A stretch of 64,000 bases of DNA from Pseudomonas tolaasii NCPPB 2192 (GTDB lineage: Bacteria > Pseudomonadota > Gammaproteobacteria > Pseudomonadales > Pseudomonadaceae): positions 62,001 to 126,000 of the forward strand of contig NZ_PHHD01000001.1 in NCBI RefSeq assembly GCF_002813445.1, in the 5' to 3' direction. Numbering within the stretch: the first letter of the stretch is position 1; every line of letters begins with the position of its first letter. Shown here one piece after another: positions 47,741-56,342 of this stretch. The position numbers and the translations under genes are program-made. The notes under the pieces are model-generated. The model did not search any database. It was not told where the DNA came from and was given only the letters and a program-made list of their open reading frames with translations.

Positions 47741-49633
47741 ATGAATAAAAATCTGCGCTTCAGCCACAAAATCCTGCTTGCAGCCTCCCTTATCGTCATC
47801 GCCGCCTTCGCCCTGTTTACCCTCTACAACGACTACCTGCAACGCAACGCGATCCGCGACGACCTCAATAACTACCTGCATGAAATGGGTGATGTCACCG
47901 CCAGCAACATTCAAACCTGGCTCAACGGGCGCATAGCCCTGGTGGAAAACGCCGCACAAAATATCGCCACCAACCCCGAACCGGCGGCGGTTGCCACCCT
48001 GCTGGAACAGAAAACCCTGACGTCCTCGTTCATGGCAACCTACGTGGGCGACAGCAAAGGCGCCTTCACCATTCGCCCCGACACCAGGATGCCCGACGGT
48101 TTCGACCCCAGGGTCCGCCCCTGGTACACCGGCGCCCAGAGCAGCAATGGTTCAACGCTGACCGAACCCTATATCGACGCCGCCACTGGGCAATTGATCA
48201 TTTCCGTCGCCACGCCCAGCGTGACCAAAGCCGGGCAAAGCATCGGCGTAGTGGGCGGCGACCTGAGCCTGCAAACCCTGGTGGACAATATCGGCGCGCT
48301 GAACTTCGGCGGCATGGGCTATGCCTTTTTGGTCAGCGCAGATGGCAAAGTGCTGGTACACCCGGACAAAACTCTGGTGATGAAGACCCTGGCGGACGTG
48401 TACCCGAAAAACACGCCCAGGATCAGCGGCGACTTCAGCGAAGTCCAAGCCAATGGCAAAGACAACATCGTGACCTTTACCCCGATCAAAGGCTTGCCGT
48501 CCGTGAACTGGTACCTGGGTATTTCGGTGGATAAAGACCAGTCCTTCGCCATGCTCAGCAAGTTTCGCACCTCGGCGGTGATCGCCACGGTCATTGCCGT
48601 GGTCATCATCATCGCGCTGCTGGGCATGTTGATCCGCGTGCTGTTGCAGCCCCTGCACCTGATGACCCGCGCCATGCAGGACATCGCTGACGGCGAAGGC
48701 GACCTGACCCGCCGTCTGACCATTCAGAACCACGACGAATTCGGCACCCTGGGGAATGCTTTCAACCGTTTCGTAGAGCGAATTCATACATCGATTCGCG
48801 AAGTCTCCTCGGCTACCCAACAGGTCAACGAAGTGGCGCTGCGCGTGGTCAGCGCCTCCAACTCATCGATGGTCAATTCCGACGAGCAAGCCAACCGTAC
48901 CAACAGCGTTGCCGCCGCGATCAACGAACTGGGCGCCGCCGCCCAGGAAATCGCGCGCAATGCCGCGCAAGCCTCGCATCAGGCCAGTGACGCACGGCAA
49001 TTGGCTGAAGACGGCCAGCACGTGGTCGAACGCAATATCAAGGCGATGAACCAGCTGTCGGGGATGATCAGCGCCTCCAGCAGCAATATAGAGGCGCTCA
49101 ACAGCAAGACCGTGAATATCGGGCAGATTCTGGAAGTGATCACCAGCATCTCTCAGCAGACCAACCTGTTGGCGCTGAACGCTGCGATTGAAGCCGCGCG
49201 TGCCGGTGAAGCCGGGCGCGGGTTTGCGGTGGTGGCCGATGAAGTGCGCAACCTGGCCCATCGCACCCAGGAATCGGCGCAACAAGTGCAAAAGATGATC
49301 GAAGAACTGCAAGTCGGCGCCCGCGACTCGGTCAGCACCATGAGTGAAAGCCAGCGCCACAGCCTGGACAGCGTGGAGATTGCCAACCTGGCCGGTGAAC
49401 GCTTGAACAGCGTGACCCAGCGCATTGGCGAGATTGACGGCATGAACCAGTCGGTCGCCACGGCCACCGAGGAACAGACTTCCGTGGTGGAGTCGATCAA
49501 CATGGACATCACCGAGATCAACACCCTCAATCAGGAAGGCGTGGAAAACCTGCAATCGACCCTGCGGGCCTGCACCGACCTTGAACAGCAGGCGTCGCGC
49601 CTCAAGCAATTGGTGGGCAGTTTCCGGATCTGA
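47741..49633 (+). CDS. Methyl-accepting chemotaxis protein with dCache domain, probable amino-acid receptor
   Basis: 630 residues. Transmembrane helices lie at about 10-30 and 280-302. The periplasmic dCache domain between them shows RVRPWYTGA, LTEPYIDAATGQLIISVATP and VVGGDLSL; the R-W-Y...Y...D pattern is that of amino-acid-binding dCache domains. HAMP at about 303-355 is followed by a signalling domain with tip QQTNLLALNAAIEAARAGEAGRGFAVVADEVRNLA. It sits where the amino-acid receptors pctA/B/C lie in P. aeruginosa, near purU. The preferred ligand is unknown. Promoter likely in the preceding 190 bp. Confidence 0.92.
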   Translation: MNKNLRFSHKILLAASLIVIAAFALFTLYNDYLQRNAIRDDLNNYLHEMGDVTASNIQTWLNGRIALVENAAQNIATNPEPAAVATLLEQKTLTSSFMATYVGDSKGAFTIRPDTRMPDGFDPRVRPWYTGAQSSNGSTLTEPYIDAATGQLIISVATPSVTKAGQSIGVVGGDLSLQTLVDNIGALNFGGMGYAFLVSADGKVLVHPDKTLVMKTLADVYPKNTPRISGDFSEVQANGKDNIVTFTPIKGLPSVNWYLGISVDKDQSFAMLSKFRTSAVIATVIAVVIIIALLGMLIRVLLQPLHLMTRAMQDIADGEGDLTRRLTIQNHDEFGTLGNAFNRFVERIHTSIREVSSATQQVNEVALRVVSASNSSMVNSDEQANRTNSVAAAINELGAAAQEIARNAAQASHQASDARQLAEDGQHVVERNIKAMNQLSGMISASSSNIEALNSKTVNIGQILEVITSISQQTNLLALNAAIEAARAGEAGRGFAVVADEVRNLAHRTQESAQQVQKMIEELQVGARDSVSTMSESQRHSLDSVEIANLAGERLNSVTQRIGEIDGMNQSVATATEEQTSVVESINMDITEINTLNQEGVENLQSTLRACTDLEQQASRLKQLVGSFRI

Positions 49634-49645
49634 CCCGGCACCTCT

Positions 49646-49810
49646 TCACTCGGGCTCGGGCGTGCCCTTCTCTTGCTCCCACAACTCGGCGGCACCGGGA
49701 AATTCGGTGCCGTCCTCGGCGTCAAGGTCATCCGGGTCAAACCGGCTCAAACAACCCTCCCCCAGCGTCGCGGGGGCTTTTGACGTGGCTTTGTCCAGCG
49801 GGTCGCTCAT
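49646..49810 (-). CDS. Small acidic hypothetical protein
   Basis: 54 residues from the ATG at 49810 with a good ribosome site (AGGAGAGA). 15 acidic against 4 basic residues, with a cluster FDPDDLDAEDGTEF. No recognised domain; conservation is unknown to me. It lies between the chemoreceptor stop and the purU terminator on the minus strand. A longer frame to 49834 is less likely. Coding is moderately supported by the ribosome site only. Confidence 0.6.
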   Translation of the reverse strand: MSDPLDKATSKAPATLGEGCLSRFDPDDLDAEDGTEFPGAAELWEQEKGTPEPE

Positions 49811-49835
49811 GTATCTCTCCTCAAGGGAAGACAAC

Positions 49836-49876
49836 GAAAAAGGGCCTGGGACGATTTAACGCCCAGGCCCTTTTTT
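49836..49876 (-). terminator. Terminator downstream of purU
   Basis: GGGCCTGGG (49842-49850) and CCCAGGCCC (49862-49870) with T-runs on both strands. For minus-strand purU it is 23 bp beyond the stop. Confidence 0.9.
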
Positions 49877-49898
49877 GATCAATCAAAAGCCGCGGGTG

Positions 49899-50747
49899 TC
49901 AGAACACCACGGTTTTGTTGCCGTGGACCAGCACGCGATCTTCCAGGTGATAGCGCAGGCCACGGGCCAGCACCATTTTCTCGACGTCACGGCCGAAACG
50001 CACCATGTCTTCGATGCTGTCACTGTGGCTGACACGCACCACGTCCTGCTCGATGATCGGGCCGGCGTCCAGCTCTTCAGTGACGTAGTGGCAGGTTGCG
50101 CCGATCAGCTTCACGCCCCGCAGCGACGCCTGGTGGTAAGGCTTGGCGCCGACGAACGATGGCAGGAAGCTGTGGTGAATGTTGATCACCTTGCCGGCGT
50201 ACTCGCGGCACAGTTCCGGCGGCAGGATCTGCATGTAGCGCGCCAGCACCACAACATCAGCCTCATGCTGCTTGACCAGGCGGGAGACCTCTGCGAATGC
50301 CGGTTCCTTGTCCTGCGGGTTGACCGGAACGTGGTAGTACGGGATGCCATGCCATTCGACCATGCTGCGCAGGTCGTCGTGGTTGGAAATCACGCAGGCG
50401 ATCTCGCAGTCCAGCTCATCACTGTGCCAGCGGTGCAGCAAGTCGGCCAGGCAATGGGACTCGCGACTGGCCATCAGCACCACGCGTTTTTTCTGCTCGG
50501 TGTCGGTGATGTGCCAGGTCATTGAAAACTCTTCCGCGATCGGCGCAAACGCCTCGCGAAACGCTTCCAGACCAAAGGGCAGCGTGTCGGCACGAATTTC
50601 GTGACGCATGAAAAACCAACCGCTGAGATCATCCGAGTGATGGCTCGCCTCGGTGATCCAGCCGTTATGGGAGGCCAGAAAGTTACTGACTTTGGCAACG
50701 ATGCCAACCCGGTCCGGGCAAGCAATCACCAGCCGAAAAGTGCGCAT
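49899..50747 (-). CDS. purU: Formyltetrahydrofolate deformylase
   Basis: Hydrolyses 10-formyl-THF to THF and formate, balancing one-carbon pools. From the ATG at 50747 it has 282 residues. The N-terminal ACT domain (TFRLVIACPDRVGIVAKVSNFL, about 3-80) is followed by a formyltransferase fold with the catalytic trio N189, H191 (VINIHHSFLPSF) and D227 (EELDAGPIIEQD). Same location as purU1 next to mvaT in P. aeruginosa. It also connects to the gcv genes at the left end, which feed the same pool. Confidence 0.97.
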   Translation of the reverse strand: MRTFRLVIACPDRVGIVAKVSNFLASHNGWITEASHHSDDLSGWFFMRHEIRADTLPFGLEAFREAFAPIAEEFSMTWHITDTEQKKRVVLMASRESHCLADLLHRWHSDELDCEIACVISNHDDLRSMVEWHGIPYYHVPVNPQDKEPAFAEVSRLVKQHEADVVVLARYMQILPPELCREYAGKVINIHHSFLPSFVGAKPYHQASLRGVKLIGATCHYVTEELDAGPIIEQDVVRVSHSDSIEDMVRFGRDVEKMVLARGLRYHLEDRVLVHGNKTVVF

Positions 50748-51096
50748 TGGGGGAAAACTCCAGAACTTCGCAAAGGCCGCCATTCTAGCGATTGCGAAGA
50801 AAAACTGCAGTATTCATTACGGTTTAATCTGCTGCCCACCCCGGACGACACCCTTAAATAGCGTAAGGTTTTATCGCGACGGGTAATGACCGTAAACGGA
50901 ACGTTTGGTCAGACATCCAAATAAGCCAGACGATCTTTAGGCATACCACCTATTAATTAACTCGATTGCATAGCGTTGCCACAAACATTCAAAGTAATTC
51001 ACATAAATGCTTCCTTAAATGTTTACTTGGTGAAATTGCCTGACTATTATTGGGCCACTCCCTCTGTCAATCAGCGCTCTACATAAGGTAGTCCAC
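50748..51096 (+). other. Intergenic promoter region of mvaT
   Basis: 349 bases without a gene, AT-rich (contrast to neighbours), as is usual upstream of xenogeneic-silencer genes, which often autoregulate by binding AT-rich DNA. The mvaT promoter is predicted at 51022-51050; the purU promoter should lie near the left end. Confidence 0.6.
51022..51050 (+). promoter_or_regulatory. Predicted sigma-70 promoter of mvaT
   Basis: TTTACT (51022-51027), 17-bp spacer, TATTAT (51045-51050). Transcription would start near 51057, leaving a ~40-nt leader to the ATG at 51097; AAGGTAG precedes the start. Confidence 0.65.
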
Positions 51097-51471
51097 ATGT
51101 CTCTGATCAACGAATACCGTGCCACCGAAGAAGCTATCAAAGAGCTGCAAGCCCGTTTGAAGAACCTGTCTCAAGACGACAAGCTGCAAACCGAGCTGGA
51201 ATTCGAAGGCAAACTGCGCGCCCTGATGGGTGAATACTCCAAATCCCTGCGTGACATCATCGCACTGCTGGATCCGGAGTCGAAAGTTAAAGCTCCACGT
51301 GGCGCCGTGAAAACTACCGGCACCAAGCGTGCTCGCAAGGTTAAGCAATACAAGAACCCGCATAACGGCGAAGTGATTGAAACCAAAGGTGGCAACCACA
51401 AGACGCTGAAAGAGTGGAAAGCCAAGTGGGGCGGTGACGTGGTTGAAGGCTGGGCTACCCTGCTGGGCTAA
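51097..51471 (+). CDS. mvaT: MvaT-family H-NS-like transcriptional silencer
   Basis: A 124-residue nucleoid protein that silences AT-rich, horizontally acquired DNA in Pseudomonas. Residues 1-60 form the coiled-coil oligomerisation domain (MSLINEYRATEEAIKELQARLKNL). The C-terminal DNA-binding domain (about 80-124) shows RKVKQYKNPHNGEVIETKGGNHKTLKEWKAKWG, with the AT-hook-like R-x-N/G element of the family. Own promoter and terminator. The related MvaU/TurB gene is not in the window. Confidence 0.97.
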   Translation: MSLINEYRATEEAIKELQARLKNLSQDDKLQTELEFEGKLRALMGEYSKSLRDIIALLDPESKVKAPRGAVKTTGTKRARKVKQYKNPHNGEVIETKGGNHKTLKEWKAKWGGDVVEGWATLLG

Positions 51472-51504
51472 GCCATGCCAGGCATTGCCTGACACGCCAT
51501 CGAT

Positions 51505-51532
51505 AAAAAACGCCAGCTTGCTGGCGTTTTTT
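51505..51532. terminator. Bidirectional terminator between mvaT and sbcB
   Basis: AAAAAACGCCAGC and GCTGGCGTTTTTT with a TT centre; serves mvaT (plus) and the convergent sbcB gene (minus). Confidence 0.9.
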
Positions 51533-51564
51533 ATTGTTCGAATGTCCTGTAACTACTAACCCGA

Positions 51565-52992
51565 TTAGAGCCCCAGACGAGCCGCTAAAGAGTCGGCATA
51601 TTCCTGCCATTGATCCAGCACCCCACACTGAAACGATGTAGCACTAACAGCCAACTCCTCACGCGCCAGCTTAAATGCCTCAAGGGTATTCGGTGCTCCC
51701 CACTCAGCATTTGACAAACGCTGCTGACAGAAAAGTTTCCAGCGTTCTTGCTCCTCGCTGTTCAAGGTGTGGAGAAAGTTCCGGGCGCGGTAGCGAAACA
51801 ATAATTCGGGCAACCGATGATCATCAAATGGCCACTGCTGACGCGCAAGATCTTCAGGTTCAGCGGCACGTACTTGTTCACACAAGCGACGGTCACGGTC
51901 GCCGATAAAACCGTCATAGAGCTGCTGCTCCGGATCATTGTTCGGCGCGAAGTCTTCGTCGGCGTAAATGGCCGCCAACTTGTCACGCCAAACTTCCTGT
52001 GCGTCAGTTAGTCGCAGCGCCCGAGCCTGACAAGCGTCCATATCCAACTGAAGCCGCTCACCATCTTGCGCCCGCAGCACGTTCAATGGCGCAACGACCG
52101 GGCACCGGTTGATATGCAGCAACTTGAGCGGCACCGGCAGTTCACCTTCGGCGAGGTCCTCACGGCGCGTGTAGAGACGTCGGCGCAGCGTATCGGCATC
52201 CAGATCCAGCAACCCCTGGGGATCTAGCCCAAGGTCACACACAATCAGCGCATTGCGATTACGTGGGTGCCAGGCCAGTGGCAACACCACCCCCAGGTAA
52301 TGGCGCTCGGCAGAAAAACGCCCGGAAATATGTACCATCGGCTGCAAAAGACGCACCTGATCCATCACCCGTTGCTTGCTGCGCAGTTGAAACAGCCACT
52401 CATACAGCTTGGGCTGTTTCTCGCGAACCAACCGTGCCAGCGCAATCGTTGCCCGCACGTCCGACAAAGCGTCGTGAGCCTGGCCGTGATCGATGCCATT
52501 CGCTTCGGTCAGGCGCTCAAGCTTGAGCGTGACGCGCCCGTCCTGCTCGGGCCACACAATGCCTTCGGGGCGCAGCGCGTACGCGGTGCGAACCACATCG
52601 ATCAAGTCCCAGCGGCTGTTGCCGCCCTGCCACTCACGGGCATAAGGGTCAAAGAAGTTGCGGTACAGGCTGTAGCGCGTCATTTCATCATCGAAGCGCA
52701 AAGTGTTGTACCCGGCACCGCACGTTCCCGGAGCAGCCAACTCGGCATGCACCCGGGTCATGAAATCGGCTTCGGCCAGCCCCTTTTCGGCGAGAATGGA
52801 AGGCGTGATGCCGGTAATCGCGCAGGCGGCCGGATGAGGCAGGATATCGTCCCCAGGCCGGCAATACAGGTTGACCGGCGCACCGACCTCGTTGAGTTCA
52901 AGATCAGTACGAATACCGGCAACCTGCAACGGACGATCACTGCGCGGGTTGATGCCGGTGGTTTCATAGTCGTACCAGAAAATAGTGGTCAC
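51565..52992 (-). CDS. sbcB: Exodeoxyribonuclease I
   Basis: 3'-5' exonuclease on single-stranded DNA used in mismatch repair and recombination. The GTG at 52992 begins VTTIFWYDYETTGI, the DEDDh exonuclease start with the first catalytic acids; 475 residues. Further motifs: GYNTLRFDDEMTRYSLYRNFFDPYAREW, and HDALSDVRATIALARL with the catalytic histidine and aspartate. The C-terminal half is the SH3-like and helical ExoI extension. An open extension to 53121 is rejected because the family starts at this motif. Confidence 0.96.
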   Translation of the reverse strand: MTTIFWYDYETTGINPRSDRPLQVAGIRTDLELNEVGAPVNLYCRPGDDILPHPAACAITGITPSILAEKGLAEADFMTRVHAELAAPGTCGAGYNTLRFDDEMTRYSLYRNFFDPYAREWQGGNSRWDLIDVVRTAYALRPEGIVWPEQDGRVTLKLERLTEANGIDHGQAHDALSDVRATIALARLVREKQPKLYEWLFQLRSKQRVMDQVRLLQPMVHISGRFSAERHYLGVVLPLAWHPRNRNALIVCDLGLDPQGLLDLDADTLRRRLYTRREDLAEGELPVPLKLLHINRCPVVAPLNVLRAQDGERLQLDMDACQARALRLTDAQEVWRDKLAAIYADEDFAPNNDPEQQLYDGFIGDRDRRLCEQVRAAEPEDLARQQWPFDDHRLPELLFRYRARNFLHTLNSEEQERWKLFCQQRLSNAEWGAPNTLEAFKLAREELAVSATSFQCGVLDQWQEYADSLAARLGL

Positions 52993-53159
52993 GGGCTGTT
53001 CCTGTGCTGAAGACCGACAAAGTCTAGGCGCTGGGAGCCGCTCGGGGCCAGCAATACCTTTACTGTACAAATATCCAGTAAAACCTTGGATGGTTGCTTC
53101 CCACGTTGACACTGCTAGCATCCGTGTCTCTCAACCGCTTCGCACTGCCAGGGACCGCA

Positions 53160-53852
53160 ATGCCAACAGCCCTTTTGGATACCCGTTACCAGATCGAGAC
53201 CCCGGAGGGCATCGACCTGCCTTTGCGCCCCGCCGGCTTGCTGCCGCGCGCGCTCGCCTTTGCGTTCGACCTGGGTGCGCGCGGCCTGATCATGGGGATT
53301 CTGCTGGTGCCGCTGGCACTGCTCGGCAACATTGGCATCGGCTTGGGCTCATTGCTGCTGTTCCTGATCAGTTGGTGGTACATGGTGCTGTTTGAAGTGC
53401 TCAATCAGGGTTGCTCACCCGGCAAACAGGTGATGGGCCTGCGCGTGATCCAGGACGACGGCACACCGGTTGGCTGGTCCGCGTCGCTGATCCGGAACCT
53501 GCTGCGCTTCGTCGACATGCTGCCCTTCGGCTACTTCACCGGCGCCATCAGTTGCCTGCAACACCCTCACTTCAAACGCCTGGGCGATCTGGCCGCCGGC
53601 ACCCTGGTGGTTTACCGCGAGCGGCCCCTGCCCCGCCCACAGATACCTCAGGCAAGTGCCCTGCGGCTGCCCTTCGCGCTGGACCTGAGTGAACAGCGCG
53701 CCATCCTCGGATTTGCTGAACGCCAAGGCGAATTATCTGCCGAGCGGGTACACGAACTGGCCGCCATTCTCGCCACACCCTTGCAGGTCCCACCAGCGCG
53801 GGCGGCGGAACAGCTCAACGGCGTTGCTCGCGGTTTGCTGGGGCCCACATGA
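53160..53852 (+). CDS. RDD family protein, first gene of the MoxR operon
   Basis: 230 residues with three membrane segments (about 30-62, 65-90, 120-140) and the RDD pattern RPAGLLPRALAFAFDLGARGL. SPGKQVMGLRVIQDDGTPVGW and FKRLGDLAAGTLVVYRERP follow. The C-terminal ~60 residues (ERQGELSAERVHELAAIL) are soluble and extra relative to short RDD proteins. It overlaps the next gene by four bases (ATGA). Divergent from sbcB. Confidence 0.9.
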   Translation: MPTALLDTRYQIETPEGIDLPLRPAGLLPRALAFAFDLGARGLIMGILLVPLALLGNIGIGLGSLLLFLISWWYMVLFEVLNQGCSPGKQVMGLRVIQDDGTPVGWSASLIRNLLRFVDMLPFGYFTGAISCLQHPHFKRLGDLAAGTLVVYRERPLPRPQIPQASALRLPFALDLSEQRAILGFAERQGELSAERVHELAAILATPLQVPPARAAEQLNGVARGLLGPT

Positions 53853-54829
53853 AACAGAGCCTGTTCGAAAGCCGCTACCAACCGGAATGGCAAGCCTTTG
53901 AAGCGCAGCTTAAACAGCTGGAGCAAGGTAAAGCCGAGGCCGGTGACATGGCCCGGTTCCCTTATCATTATCGACGTTTGTGCCAACATCTCGCCCTGGC
54001 CGAGGAGCGCGGCTACAGCAGTTATCTGGTGGACCCGCTGCAACAGCTGGCCCTGCGTGGCCACCAACAACTGTATCGCCATCGCAGCCGATTGGGCGCG
54101 AATGTGCTGGGCTTCGTACTGGCCGGTTTTCCTCGTCTCGTGCGTGAGCAATGGCGCTTCGTGTTGATCGCGAGCATCCTGTTCTTTGGCAGCCTGGCGA
54201 GCATCGCTCTTCTGGTTTATCTGTTTCCGGACCTCGTCTACAGCATCATCAGCCCTCAGCAAGTCGCCGAAATGCAAAGCATGTACGACCCCGACGCGAG
54301 CCAACTGGGTCGCGCCGCCGAGCGTGCGTCCAGCGAAGACTGGATGATGTTTGGCTACTACGTGATGCATAACATCGGCATTGCCTTCCAGACCTTTGCC
54401 GCCGGGTTGCTGTTCGGCCTTGGCAGCGTGTTCTTCCTGGTGTTCAACGGCTTGATCATCGGCGCAGTCTCCGGCCACTTGACCGAAATCGGCTATGGCC
54501 AGACCTTCTGGTCATTTGTGATCGGCCACGGGGCCTTCGAACTAAGCGCCATCGCCCTGGCGGGGGCGGCGGGTTTGCAACTGGGCTGGGCATTGATTGC
54601 CCCGGGGGCACTGACCCGAAGCGAATCCCTGCGACTGGCCGCCCGCAAAAGCGTGCAAATGCTCTGCGGCGTGATGATATTCCTGCTGATTGCCGCATTT
54701 ATCGAAGCTTACTGGTCATCCACGACAAGCCTTGCTCCCTGGGTCAAATACCTCGTGGGGACCGCACTTTGGTTGCTGGTAGCCGCCTACCTGATTTTCG
54801 CCGGCAGGACTTCTCATGCGCCTGAGTGA
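53849..54829 (+). CDS. SpoIIM-like (stage II sporulation protein M family) membrane protein
   Basis: 326 residues: a soluble N-terminal helical part (about 1-95) is followed by five membrane segments (about 105-130, 182-210, 217-248, 270-290, 300-322), the layout of SpoIIM/DUF95. The family motif HGAFELSAIALAGAAGLQLGWALI is visible. In Gram-negatives these are found in MoxR operons. Starts in overlap with the RDD gene and overlaps the next gene by 14 bp. Confidence 0.88.
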   Translation: MKQSLFESRYQPEWQAFEAQLKQLEQGKAEAGDMARFPYHYRRLCQHLALAEERGYSSYLVDPLQQLALRGHQQLYRHRSRLGANVLGFVLAGFPRLVREQWRFVLIASILFFGSLASIALLVYLFPDLVYSIISPQQVAEMQSMYDPDASQLGRAAERASSEDWMMFGYYVMHNIGIAFQTFAAGLLFGLGSVFFLVFNGLIIGAVSGHLTEIGYGQTFWSFVIGHGAFELSAIALAGAAGLQLGWALIAPGALTRSESLRLAARKSVQMLCGVMIFLLIAAFIEAYWSSTTSLAPWVKYLVGTALWLLVAAYLIFAGRTSHAPE

Positions 54830-56342
54830 CGCGAGCGTAGTGATTCGGCCCCGCACAACCTGGGAGGCCATGGACCTTGGCGTGCTCATGGCTCGGGAGC
54901 ACCGCCTGCTGTTGATGAGCACCTGGGCGCTGGTCAGCCTGCCGATTTTTGCCGTGTTGACCGTTTTGCTTTGGGATTACCCGTCAACCGCAGTGTTTCT
55001 GTTCTGGTGGTTAAAGCCTGCCTTCGACCGCTTGCCGCTCTACATTCTGTCCAAGGCCCTCTTTGGCGAGGTACCCAGCGCCAGGCAGGCGGTGAAGCAT
55101 TGGCCACGCCTGTTGAAAAGCCAACTGTTCGCCAGCCTGACCTGGCGGCGGCTCAGCCTGAGCCGCAGTTTTGTGCTGCCGGTCAGCCAGCTCGAAGGGC
55201 TTGACGGGCAGGCCCGCCAACAACGCCTGGGCGTGCTGCTGCAGCGCAACGCCGGTGCCGCGCGCTGGTTGACCGTCTTGGGTATGCACATGGAAATCGG
55301 TTTGTGGTTTGGCTGCATGGCACTGTTCTATCTGTTCATTCCTGAACAGCTTGAACTGGATTGGGACTGGCAGAGGCTCGCGCTCGCTTCCGGCGCGGAA
55401 GGGCTATGGCTTGAGCATCTGGGCAACGCCTTTTACGCAGTGGTCCTGGTGTTCTGGGAACCCATCTACGTGGCCTGCGGCTTCAGCCTCTACCTCAACC
55501 GGCGCACGGTGCTGGAGGCCTGGGATCTTGAACTGGCGTTCCGCCGGTTGCGCCAGCGCTTGAGCAACGTTAAGGCGCTATTGCTGCTCGCGATCGGGCT
55601 GATGCTGGTGCAGACCAGTCCTAAAGCGTTCGCCGAGGAACCCGGCGCTACCAGGCCACTAAGCACTCAGGCTGCCCGCGAATCGATCAAGACACAGCTG
55701 GAACACCCCCCTTTCAAAAATCCGGAAACCGTTACCCGTTACCGTTTCGGCGAAGAAAAAACGCCCCCTGCAAGCAAAACCCACGGAGAAGGAAAATTAC
55801 CGGCGTGGCTGCAGGCACTGCTCGACAACCTGAACAGCAACACCTTCAAACAGGTTGCCCAAGGGTTGGAAATACTGCTGTGGAGCCTCCTCATCGGTGT
55901 TATCACCCTGTTCGCATGGCACTACCGCGGTTGGCTGCAAGCGTTTGTCAGCCGTCGTGGAGGGCGCAAACCGAAGGAAGCCAACCCTGCGCCCAAACAA
56001 ATGTTCGGCCTGGAACTGGGTATCGAAACGTTGCCGGAGGACATCGCCACCACAGCCGAAAAACTCTGGGACACCCAACCCCGGGAGGCCCTGGGTCTGT
56101 TGTACCGCGGCCTGCTCAGCCGGTTATTGCACGATTTCAATCTGCCACTAAGCAACGCAGATACCGAAGGCCAGATACTGGAGCGTGTGCACCGCCTGCA
56201 GCAACCGCAGTTGCTGGCATTCAGCGACGACCTGACCCATCACTGGCAACGCCTTGCCTATGGCCATCACCTCCCCCCGGCCTCGGCCCAGCAACAACTG
56301 TGCAGTGATTGGCGGGCCTTGTTTGCGTCGGAGGCCTCCTGA
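54816..56342 (+). CDS. DUF4129 domain membrane protein
   Basis: 508 residues. About five to six membrane helices (30-55, 155-175, 208-228, 252-270, 355-375) are joined by loops, with AEEPGATRPLSTQAA after the fourth cluster at about residue 270 suggesting a periplasmic stretch. The C-terminal domain (about 395-505; EALGLLYRGLLSRLLHDFNLPLSNADTEGQILERV) is the DUF4129 region. Function unknown. Stop and next start share bases (TGATG). Confidence 0.87.
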   Translation: MRLSDASVVIRPRTTWEAMDLGVLMAREHRLLLMSTWALVSLPIFAVLTVLLWDYPSTAVFLFWWLKPAFDRLPLYILSKALFGEVPSARQAVKHWPRLLKSQLFASLTWRRLSLSRSFVLPVSQLEGLDGQARQQRLGVLLQRNAGAARWLTVLGMHMEIGLWFGCMALFYLFIPEQLELDWDWQRLALASGAEGLWLEHLGNAFYAVVLVFWEPIYVACGFSLYLNRRTVLEAWDLELAFRRLRQRLSNVKALLLLAIGLMLVQTSPKAFAEEPGATRPLSTQAARESIKTQLEHPPFKNPETVTRYRFGEEKTPPASKTHGEGKLPAWLQALLDNLNSNTFKQVAQGLEILLWSLLIGVITLFAWHYRGWLQAFVSRRGGRKPKEANPAPKQMFGLELGIETLPEDIATTAEKLWDTQPREALGLLYRGLLSRLLHDFNLPLSNADTEGQILERVHRLQQPQLLAFSDDLTHHWQRLAYGHHLPPASAQQQLCSDWRALFASEAS

